Shown here piece after piece: positions 1 to 6,429 of a DNA stretch of 18,453 nt. The stretch's first letter is position 1. Each line of letters starts with the position of its first letter. The position numbers and the translations under genes were made by a program. The notes beneath the pieces were generated by a model. It had not been told where the DNA came from. It worked only from the letters and a program-made list of their open reading frames with translations, and searched no databases. This stretch comes from Euryarchaeota archaeon SCGC AAA252-I15. GTDB lineage: Archaea; Altiarchaeota; Altiarchaeia; IMC4; SCGC-AAA252-I15. The DNA lies in the NCBI GenBank assembly GCA_000402775.1, contig AQSC01000029.1, forward strand, positions 1-18,453, given 5' to 3'.

Positions 1-779
1 TTCCTGCCGAAAAAAATAGTATCGAAGCTAGCAGGAAGATGGCAGACAGTTTAACCTCATGGAGAACTCTCCCATAGATTACTAAATGTTTTTTATGTCT
101 GGCATAAACCTTCACCCCCCAAAATCCGTGGCGGAATTTATCCCGAATAATCCTTCTTAGCGTGGCCTTGAAGTGATGTTGGACCTCACTTCCACTTACA
201 TAACGTATCTTATACCCTGCATCAATGAGGCGCAATCCGAAGTCAGTATCTCCTGAAAACCTGAATAATTCATCGAAGCCACCAAGCTTTTCAAAGACAT
301 TTTTCCGTACCGCAAGATTCTTTGTATCACCCATTTGCGTGTACCCTCCTTTTGAATATCCCTCAACAGTACTTTCCTCATATCTGTGTTCCATACTCGA
401 CCACCGTGTTTGCTCAACATCGGTAGAACCACCGTAGGCTGCAAATGCTCCCTCCAAGATCAATGGTTTGGTAAGGTTCTCAAGCCATTTTTTCCCTACA
501 ATACAATCGGCATCGAGAAATACAAGAATGCTCCCCACCGAGTTCTTTACACCAGTATTCCTAGCTATGAAAGATCCCTTCCTCGTCTCGATGAAAAGCT
601 TTATTTTTCCTCCATATGATTTAAGAATATCTACTGTATTGTCTGAAGAGTTGTTATCAACGACTACTATTTCATATCCCCTAAATGACTGGTCTAACAG
701 TGAGTCAATACATTTTTTTTATGGTTTTCCCTGCATTAAGTGCGGGTATAATAACTGAAACTTTATTTTTCTCATTCAT
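1..779 (-). pseudogene. Family 2 glycosyltransferase, frameshifted near its start, 3' end outside window
   Basis: Reading back from ATG at 779, the first codons give a classic GT-A nucleotide-binding start (VSVIIPALN, residues 7-15). The frame then stops (TGA at about 703-705) after an A8 tract (T8 at 713-720). Dropping one A continues the frame without a stop to the window edge, about 259 residues in all. It has VVVDNNSSDNT at 38-48, the DxD metal site DAD at 89-91, a GDTD acceptor-side motif at 176-179, a basic region, and a hydrophobic start of a membrane segment at 245-258. These are hallmarks of membrane-anchored GT2 enzymes that move a sugar from a nucleotide donor to a glycan or lipid. 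The downstream frame has no usable start before the shift, because TAA lies just upstream. The break is either a real frameshift, a sequencing error in the homopolymer, or rescued by slippage. Family assignment is firm; the substrate is unknown. Confidence 0.8.
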
Positions 780-851
780 TCTACTTGGAGAATAATAGTG
801 GTTTTCACTCTTCAACTACATATTACTATCATCCTACTAATAATTCTCGAA

Positions 852-1673
852 ATGACTGGGATGGAGCGTAAAAACCAAAGCATTTCAGGCGAGATTGAGT
901 ATCGGAAGAAGCTTGTGAGGCAACAGATCCTTGGAACAGACCACCACTTCGATGATCACAAGTCTTGCCTTGATGAAGTCTATGAATCTTGGATGAAGCC
1001 TCAGATCGAGAAACTGGATGAACTTATGAGTAAAGTGCAGGAGGTCTGTAAACCATCATATTTTCTTGAACTGGGTTCTGAAAACAGTCACCTTGGATTG
1101 CACTTAAAAAAACAGTATGGGATTGATGGAGTATGCACTGACCTATCCTTTGACACACTGCACATTGGAGTCCCCAAGGTCGCGGAAAAATTAGGAGTAA
1201 AAAAAATTCCCTCATTTCTCGTTGCTGATACACATTCCCTCCCCTTCCCTGATGAATCATTTGATTTTATTTTCTGCTTTGGTTCCCTCCACCACTTCTA
1301 TGATCTGAGAACGGCCGTAAAGGAGATTCGGAGAGTCTGCATGCCCGGTGGCGTCTTTCTCACGTCATATGACCCCATTAAACCGGTTTTACGGGCCAAT
1401 ACTCCAGAAAACTGCTCTGAAATCTCTTATGGAGTATTGGAAAACTCATACACTCTATGGGAGTATACGAGGGCACTTAAAAGCAGTTTCTTAGACGTAA
1501 ATGTGGTCTATTCTGAATCAGCTGATAGATTAGAATTACTCAACAAAATCCGCAGACTAAAAGGAAGTCGGTTTGCCGACACATTTCACAATCTAATGCC
1601 CGGACAATTCGCCCGCGCTTTGCGACTCCTATGGTTTGGGATGGATGATTTCACTTCGATAAACATTGCATGA
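852..1673 (+). CDS. Class I SAM-dependent methyltransferase
   Basis: The frame is open from ATG 798, but its first 18 residues are an isoleucine/leucine-rich stretch unlike the family, so ATG 852 (MTGMERK) or ATG 861 (MERKN) is the likelier start; no Shine-Dalgarno site decides between them. Counted from 798, a degenerate SAM-binding motif I (FLELGSENS) is at 89-97, the acidic post-I segment (VCTDLSF) at 112-118, and ADTHSLPFPDESFDFIFCFG with LHHF at 143-167. This last stretch is the pattern of the UbiE/Methyltransf_11 group. The usual GxGxG is missing (GSENS), so cofactor binding may be atypical. It is divergent from the GT2 gene and ends 5 nt from the convergent GT4 gene. The context suggests methylation of a sugar or lipid intermediate; the substrate is not visible. 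Confidence 0.8.
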   Translation: MTGMERKNQSISGEIEYRKKLVRQQILGTDHHFDDHKSCLDEVYESWMKPQIEKLDELMSKVQEVCKPSYFLELGSENSHLGLHLKKQYGIDGVCTDLSFDTLHIGVPKVAEKLGVKKIPSFLVADTHSLPFPDESFDFIFCFGSLHHFYDLRTAVKEIRRVCMPGGVFLTSYDPIKPVLRANTPENCSEISYGVLENSYTLWEYTRALKSSFLDVNVVYSESADRLELLNKIRRLKGSRFADTFHNLMPGQFARALRLLWFGMDDFTSINIA

Positions 1674-1678
1674 CACTT

Positions 1679-2902
1679 TCATTGATCATATTTCCCACCA
1701 ACAACCTCCTCATATACTTCAAACAGTTTGGGAAAAATTGTTTCAGGACTATACTTTTTCAATACGCTATGACGTCCATTCCTGCCAAAATTCAGAGATT
1801 TTTCCTGGTTTTCAAGCAGCCAACTGATTTTTTCCGCGATGTCTTTAGAGTTTCCTGGTTTTGTGAGGAATCCGGTCTTCCCATCAATTAACCATTCTGG
1901 TATGCCTCCGATGTTTGAGCCGACCACCGGCCGTCCGCTTGCCATAGCTTCAAGGCCTACAATCCCGAACTGCTCCTTCCAAACCGACGGTACCACCACA
2001 AAGTTTGCCTGGTTGTAAAGTTCCCGCAACTTTTCCGACTCGACTCTACCTTGGAATACGATGGACTTTGACAATCCCAACTTTCCTACATTCTTTTCTA
2101 GCGAGTTTCTATCGGGGCCTTCACCGACTATGTGGAGTTTCGCATCTTGTTTTCCCTTGATTACTTCGGGCATAGCTTCAATGAGGTGCTTTACCCCCTT
2201 ATGTGGGAACAGGACTCCGACAAACAGTATGAATCCGTCAACGATTCTGTCGGGGTTTGGGTCGAATTCATCGGGAAAAACGAAATACGGGATGTTTACG
2301 GTATTTCCTATTCCATTCGCTTTGAGCGTTTTCTCGACCAGCTTGCTCGGGCAGATGAACGTATTCACCACAGTTTTACGTAATCTTCTCGCTCTCCTCC
2401 TCGGAAGATACTCTCGCAAGTATTTTTTCGGCCAGATGCACTTTGCCTTCACGCATTTCCAGCCGAAGCCTCCCTCACAGTCTGCCCCGTCTTTTTTCAC
2501 GCACCAGAAGGTCGGGCACACTAATCCGTAATCGTGCACCGTCTGAACCGTGGGAACACGCATTTTCTTCAAGGTTTGTAAGATAGCGTTAGTGTAAAGA
2601 AAATTGTTGTGCAGGTGTATGACGTCGGGCGAGACCTCACGGATATACTCCTCTAAGGCGGCTGAAACCCCGCGGTTGCCGTACAGGTCTGGGTCAATGA
2701 GATTATGGCTGAGCTTCTTGAGCAATGAGGCTTTTCCCCCACCCTGAAAAACCCGGATATCGTCATTTTGTGCTTGAGAGCCTCTGAGAGCAAACATGAA
2801 TTGTTCGTGACCTTTTTCACGAAACAATCTCATTAATGAAAAAAGGTTGGTCTCAGCCCCACCGACGGGGACTCCTGAATCGTTTATGTGCAAGACCCTC
2901 AT
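1679..2902 (-). CDS. GT4-family glycosyltransferase (GT-B fold)
   Basis: This is a 407-residue protein with a Rossmann N-terminal domain that starts RVLHIND and has the GGAET acceptor-side loop at 14-18. The C-terminal donor domain has FVGVLFPHKG (227-236), IVGEGP (258-263) and the diagnostic EX7E pair E310/E318 inside EQFGIVGLEAMASG, followed by GGIPE. This is the retaining GT4 architecture that uses nucleotide sugars. A cysteine cluster (C129, C134, C142, C150, C155) lies in the N-domain after HDYG; such Cys-rich inserts occur in some GT4 enzymes and could bind a metal. The start overlaps the stop of the upstream radical SAM gene in an ATGA, implying translational coupling as the last gene of a three-gene operon. 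It probably extends a lipid-linked or surface glycan; the sugar is unknown. Confidence 0.92.
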   Translation of the reverse strand: MRVLHINDSGVPVGGAETNLFSLMRLFREKGHEQFMFALRGSQAQNDDIRVFQGGGKASLLKKLSHNLIDPDLYGNRGVSAALEEYIREVSPDVIHLHNNFLYTNAILQTLKKMRVPTVQTVHDYGLVCPTFWCVKKDGADCEGGFGWKCVKAKCIWPKKYLREYLPRRRARRLRKTVVNTFICPSKLVEKTLKANGIGNTVNIPYFVFPDEFDPNPDRIVDGFILFVGVLFPHKGVKHLIEAMPEVIKGKQDAKLHIVGEGPDRNSLEKNVGKLGLSKSIVFQGRVESEKLRELYNQANFVVVPSVWKEQFGIVGLEAMASGRPVVGSNIGGIPEWLIDGKTGFLTKPGNSKDIAEKISWLLENQEKSLNFGRNGRHSVLKKYSPETIFPKLFEVYEEVVGGKYDQ

Positions 2903-4287
2903 AATTGTATTCTATTTCTTAATCCATTTAATAGGTGGCCTGGAAGGGACTTTGGATAATACCTTAAAAGAAGTCTGATTTTTCCGACTATTCTGCCCAT
3001 CCTATTATATTTTGGAGGTAATACGTACTCCCATTGTTTCAGTAGAGTGTTTGCCATGTAATACGCCTTCACCCTATCTTTCGCAGGAAAATCATCGGTT
3101 TCGAAAACGGGTTCCGGCTTTCCAATAAAATGCCTACCTTCCTTGTAGTCTGCGAGCATTCTCCCGTTCTCCAAAACCCAATCCCATAGCGGCGTCCCGG
3201 GATATGGTACCAGCATGTTGAAGTGCGCGGGGTTAAGACCCGTTTTTTTTGCGAATTCAACCGATTTCTTTGTTGAATTGACGCTGTCTCCGGGAAGCCC
3301 GATAATAAAATAACCGCCGACTTGGATGCCTGCTTTCTGAAGTGTTCGTATTCCCTCCTCGATGTCAGTCAAAGACTCGCCTTTCTGAATCCCCTTAAAC
3401 ACTTCCTCGTCAGCCGACTCAACACCCACCATCACAAGTTCACAGCCGGCCTCCCTCATAAGGACTGCAAGCTCAAAGTCTATCCGATCCATTCGAATGC
3501 CGTTGGGACAACTCCAAGAAAGTTTAACGTTCCTTCCAATCAGCATCCTGCAGAACTCCTTTGCGCGCGCAACGTCGACAGTGAAGTTGTCATCGACTAT
3601 CTCAAAAGCCTTTATCCTGTATATCCTTCTAGCATCAAGTATCTCGGAAACGACATTATCGAGGTTTCTCGTACGCCATTTATGCCCGGAAATAGCGGAC
3701 ACCGAACAGTAGGTGCACTGATAGGGGCATCCCCTGCTCGTCAAGACCGGGTAACTCACCCGAGCCATGGTCTCCCTGATATTCGTGAAGGATTCATACG
3801 AGGGAAATGCAATCTTATCTAAATCTATTACAAAAACTGGAGACACTTCTTTTTTTCGTCCGGCCTTGAAAACACCATTGATTGATGTAGGCTTACCTTC
3901 AGCAATCGCCTGGACGAGCTTGGGAAAAATATCCTCGCCTTCACCCATAATACCGAATGTGAAAGACGGGGCTTCATCAGTAAAGGAGTTTCCAACAATG
4001 GTGGGGTGCGGGCCTCCACCAACGATTAAAACATCCGGCATTCTGGATTTGACGGCATCCGCAATTTCAGAGGCATTAAAGAAGGTCGAGCTTTTCACGG
4101 AAATTCCGACAATGCGGGGATTAAATTCTTCAACCTCATTCAACCACGCATCCCTCTCAATCAAATTATTATTCAAATCAAAAACCATAACTTCATGACC
4201 GTCGTGCTTTAGCGAGCCTGAAAGATAGGCTAAACCGACGTTCAACCCCTCCTGAATTCCCGGCGGATCAATCAAAACGACTTTCAT
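2899..4287 (-). CDS. B12-binding-domain radical SAM protein (class B methyltransferase-like)
   Basis: This is a 462-residue protein. Residues 1 to about 135 form a Rossmann-like cobalamin-binding-type domain (VVLIDPP, then VGGGPHPT near 89-96 and GEGED at 115-119). The radical SAM core follows with the 4Fe-4S cysteines C187, C191 and C194 in RGCPYQCTYC. Further core motifs are a GLPGDS turn and VPYPGTPLW. Members of this architecture catalyse B12-dependent methylations, cyclisations or other radical reactions on unactivated carbons. The DxHxxG lower-ligand motif of classic B12 domains is absent, as in many class B members. The ATG shares a base with the upstream stop (TAATG), and its own stop overlaps the next ATG. 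The position between a methyltransferase and a GT4 gene suggests modification of a sugar or lipid. The exact reaction cannot be read from sequence. Confidence 0.92.
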   Translation of the reverse strand: MKVVLIDPPGIQEGLNVGLAYLSGSLKHDGHEVMVFDLNNNLIERDAWLNEVEEFNPRIVGISVKSSTFFNASEIADAVKSRMPDVLIVGGGPHPTIVGNSFTDEAPSFTFGIMGEGEDIFPKLVQAIAEGKPTSINGVFKAGRKKEVSPVFVIDLDKIAFPSYESFTNIRETMARVSYPVLTSRGCPYQCTYCSVSAISGHKWRTRNLDNVVSEILDARRIYRIKAFEIVDDNFTVDVARAKEFCRMLIGRNVKLSWSCPNGIRMDRIDFELAVLMREAGCELVMVGVESADEEVFKGIQKGESLTDIEEGIRTLQKAGIQVGGYFIIGLPGDSVNSTKKSVEFAKKTGLNPAHFNMLVPYPGTPLWDWVLENGRMLADYKEGRHFIGKPEPVFETDDFPAKDRVKAYYMANTLLKQWEYVLPPKYNRMGRIVGKIRLLLRYYPKSLPGHLLNGLRNRIQL

Positions 4288-5027
4288 TATTTCTCGGCAT
4301 AAACTATGAGGCCCTTATTCAATAATCGTGAGGCATACATCACGGGTGTATTGTATAATACGTCTCTTGCTGGTACGCCAAATAGGTTCAAATTAAGCAG
4401 TTTCTTTCTTGAAAATAATGGGGGAGGCAGGTCGGCAGGCCTTATTATGATTGTGGAGTAACCTGCTTTTTTCAACATTTTATGTAATTGTTGAATGCTG
4501 AAACCCTTCTCGACCACACCGTATTCTTTCGAAAACTCGATTGATTTAGGATCGCTTTCATGATGTCTTGAAGGTTCGTTAAGAATCAAACTCTTCCTGC
4601 CAACTCGAAAGAATTCATTCACTGCCTTCTGAGGATTCTCACTATGGTGTAGAGCGTCAAAACAAAACACGCAATCAAAGCTCCCACCCTCAAAACAAGA
4701 ATATTCCATATCCCCAACGACAGCCCTCATCTCATCCTTCATCCTCTCCTTTAGTACTTCAACATGAAATTTGGAGATGTCCATCCAAAACACGTTTTTG
4801 AATCCGCATCTGGTGATCCATTCAGTAGTCCATCCTGAACCCGCGCCTACATCCAAAATCAAACCTTCTTTCGGAAAATCCCGCAGATAAGACATCATGA
4901 TGCTGAAGGAAAAAACAAGTTGTGAAAACTCGGAACCGAAAGGCTTCACTAGGTCATATGACTTATCACCCAACCTCAAAGGATAAAGAATCTCGTCTTT
5001 CTTACCCACGAAAAATACCCCACTCAA
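4287..5027 (-). CDS. Class I SAM-dependent methyltransferase, first gene of operon
   Basis: A protein of up to 246 residues with canonical motif I LILDVGAGSG (57-66), acidic D83 in VFWMDIS, and the GD...SFDCVFCFDALHH stretch (105-128) of Methyltransf_11 enzymes. It is followed by RVGRKSLILNEPSR and a C-terminal substrate region. No ATG fits: the frame opens with TTG at 5027, and an alternative GTG lies at 5009 (GTG GGT AAG). Either works for the fold, so the N-terminus is uncertain by six residues. It leads the minus-strand operon with the radical SAM and GT4 genes. The C-terminal part (PPPLFSRKK...ARDVLYNT) resembles methyltransferases of glycan clusters, where they act on sugar hydroxyls or on lipid-linked intermediates. 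The target is inferred only from neighbours. Confidence 0.88.
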   Translation of the reverse strand: MSGVFFVGKKDEILYPLRLGDKSYDLVKPFGSEFSQLVFSFSIMMSYLRDFPKEGLILDVGAGSGWTTEWITRCGFKNVFWMDISKFHVEVLKERMKDEMRAVVGDMEYSCFEGGSFDCVFCFDALHHSENPQKAVNEFFRVGRKSLILNEPSRHHESDPKSIEFSKEYGVVEKGFSIQQLHKMLKKAGYSTIIIRPADLPPPLFSRKKLLNLNLFGVPARDVLYNTPVMYASRLLNKGLIVYAEK

Positions 5028-5062
5028 ATAGTTAAATTAAAATAGTACATACTCTTTGAAAT

Positions 5063-5077
5063 AATTAATAAATAAAA
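5063..5077 (-). promoter_or_regulatory. Candidate box A for the 5027-1679 operon
   Basis: Read on the minus strand, this stretch is TTTATTTATTAATTA, a TATA-like box about 36-50 nt upstream of the TTG start. It would place transcription initiation near 5045, leaving a short leader. The whole 5028-5100 region is AT-rich, so the exact element is uncertain. Confidence 0.35.
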
Positions 5078-5169
5078 GCATCACATCATATCAATCGTAA
5101 TAATCTCGTGCCTTCAACACCTGGAATGCAGTATTCCGCCTCTGCAAGTGATATTAAAAAAAAATTTAA

Positions 5170-5175
5170 TTTATA
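5170..5175 (+). promoter_or_regulatory. Box A (TATA) of the tRNA gene
   Basis: TTTATA lies about 33-38 nt before the tRNA 5' end, preceded by a purine-rich A-tract (from about 5157). This fits an archaeal RNA polymerase promoter giving a short 5' leader that RNase P removes. Confidence 0.55.
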
Positions 5176-5207
5176 CTTTTCAAATACACAAAGATTACAT
5201 TCAATCC

Positions 5208-5332
5208 GGGTCCGTAGGGTAGCTTGGCCCATCCTTCCAGCTCGGGGCTTCGTTGAGGTCGAGGCAACCATCCTCGAAAAAATACGGTGAGACGAAGAGC
5301 TGGAAACTCGAGTTCAAATCTCGGCGGACCCA
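5208..5332 (+). tRNA. tRNA-Pro(GGG) with 50-nt anticodon-loop intron
   Basis: The acceptor halves GGGTCCG (5208-5214) and CGGACCC (5325-5331) pair perfectly, with discriminator A at 5332 and no CCA. The T-arm loop is TTCAAAT (5313-5319), flanked by TCGAG and CTCGG. The D-arm (GGGTAGCTTGG...ATCCT) matches the archaeal proline pattern. The anticodon stem CCAGC (5237-5241) pairs with GCTGG (5299-5303). Taking 5248-5297 as an intron at position 37/38 gives a 75-nt mature tRNA with anticodon GGG (5244-5246). The splice sites fit a relaxed bulge-helix-bulge: TCGG (5242-5245) against ACGA (5292-5295), with 3-nt bulges GG|C and AG|A. The intron holds a hairpin, TCGAGG against CCTCGA. Position 33 is C rather than the near-universal T. 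Shifting the stem by one would give CGG, but that breaks the splice motif and shortens the variable loop. Confidence 0.85.
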
Positions 5333-5340
5333 AACTCTTT

Positions 5341-6372
5341 TCAATAAGTTGTTCTTTTTCCTCTTTTAAGGATTTTTTTTATGTTTTTCCGGGAGATAAT
5401 CTCATTCAGGTGAATTTGCGGGTTGCTGCAGTTCTTGCACAAGGGGATTTTCCCGTAATTATTCGTCTTCATTAATTCCTTGTATTTTTTGGCTTTTTCA
5501 TTGTTCCAGATTTCACTCAACTTGTCTTCTTTTACGTTTCCTAGGCTGCTGATTGCGTCGTAATCCCAACAGCACAACAATACGTCTCCTTCCCAGGTTA
5601 TGGGGATCATGTCCAATGGTCTTGTACACGGTAATGTGAAAAACAGGCTATCATCCTCTTTTTTAAATGTCTCGATACCTTCAAATTGCCTGCCCCAGTC
5701 TGTAATCTCCTTGAAAAAGAAGCTTACACCTTCGATTTTCTCCGCGAACTCCCACCTCTTTTTGAAGGAAGGGAGTTCTTTTTCATTTTCGGGGGTTCTC
5801 AAAACTTGAATAACGATCTTCGGGCCGCTCCCGTTCAAATCCTTTTTTTCTTTAAGCAGGTTCCTGATGTTCTGTGAAACTTTCGCGAAGTCTCCCCCAC
5901 ATCTCATCTTCTCATATGTCCTCTTACTAGAGCCGTCAAAGCTGATTGTAAGGTAGTCCAAATCGGAATTTAAAACTTTAGTTATGTTCTCCTCTGTTAA
6001 AAGCATTCCATTAGTGGATGCGGAAAGAGTCACACCCTTTAAATTATCTTTTGCATATGAAGCGTATTCAAAGAATTTCTTGTGGAGTAAGGCCTCCCCG
6101 AAATACGAGAAATCGAAGGCAGGGATGGTCATTCCATCCCCATTTATTTCACAGACCCCCTCGATAATCTTTTCGAAAACCTCACCTGTCATGAAACCCT
6201 CCTTCCGCGTCATAATCTTTTTAGGACACATTGAACAACGCAAATTACACTTGTTTGTAAGCTCGATCGAAACTATCCTTGGGAATGCTTTGAAACGGTC
6301 TGAAAAAAACTTCGAGTATGTGGAAGATATGATGGGATTTAATCTAAAGAGAACCGAGTTTTGTTTTTTCAT
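5341..6372 (-). CDS. Radical SAM protein with SPASM-type C-terminal domain
   Basis: This is a 343-residue protein. The radical SAM cluster motif CNLRCSMC (C42, C46, C49) follows IELTNK, the usual beta-1 start. The barrel contains SASTNG and LTISFDG, common in SPASM/Elp3-like enzymes. The C-terminal part has C249, the CC pair C267/C268 after EGDVLLC, LGN and EIWNNEK signatures, and C312-x2-C315, which together look like a SPASM auxiliary iron-sulfur domain. Such enzymes modify peptides, dehydrogenate alcohols or activate other enzymes; in sugar clusters they can oxidise or epimerise sugars. The reaction here is unknown. The stop lies only 8 nt from the end of the convergent tRNA gene. A TATA-like element 19-28 nt upstream of the ATG suggests a leaderless transcript. 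It stands alone on its strand. Confidence 0.9.
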   Translation of the reverse strand: MKKQNSVLFRLNPIISSTYSKFFSDRFKAFPRIVSIELTNKCNLRCSMCPKKIMTRKEGFMTGEVFEKIIEGVCEINGDGMTIPAFDFSYFGEALLHKKFFEYASYAKDNLKGVTLSASTNGMLLTEENITKVLNSDLDYLTISFDGSSKRTYEKMRCGGDFAKVSQNIRNLLKEKKDLNGSGPKIVIQVLRTPENEKELPSFKKRWEFAEKIEGVSFFFKEITDWGRQFEGIETFKKEDDSLFFTLPCTRPLDMIPITWEGDVLLCCWDYDAISSLGNVKEDKLSEIWNNEKAKKYKELMKTNNYGKIPLCKNCSNPQIHLNEIISRKNIKKILKRGKRTTY

Positions 6373-6390
6373 AACCTTTAATCCAATAGA

Positions 6391-6400
6391 TAATATTTAT
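6391..6400. promoter_or_regulatory. Shared near-palindromic box A between divergent genes
   Basis: TAATATTTAT reads ATAAATATTA on the other strand. It is 19-28 nt from the minus-strand ATG at 6372 and 30-39 nt from the plus-strand ATG at 6430. Both distances suit leaderless archaeal transcription, and no Shine-Dalgarno site precedes either start. The spacer is only 57 nt. Confidence 0.5.
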
Positions 6401-6429
6401 GCCGTGAAGAAAAATAACGATTAATTAAT

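Noticed and set aside
225..758. Small plus-strand frames opposite the GT2 gene
   Set aside because: The minus strand carries a full GT2 sequence here once the single A is removed; the plus frames are shadows.
798..851. N-terminal membrane anchor of the methyltransferase
   Set aside because: The 18 hydrophobic residues precede two in-frame ATGs, lie in the short AT-rich divergent spacer and are not typical of the family, so they are more likely untranslated.
2061..2531. 156-codon plus-strand frame under the GT4 gene
   Set aside because: It is antisense to conserved EX7E and donor-binding motifs and has no protein-family features.
5313..5332. Attachment site of an integrated element at the tRNA 3' end
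   Set aside because: I found no second copy of the tRNA 3' sequence in the window and no integrase gene nearby.
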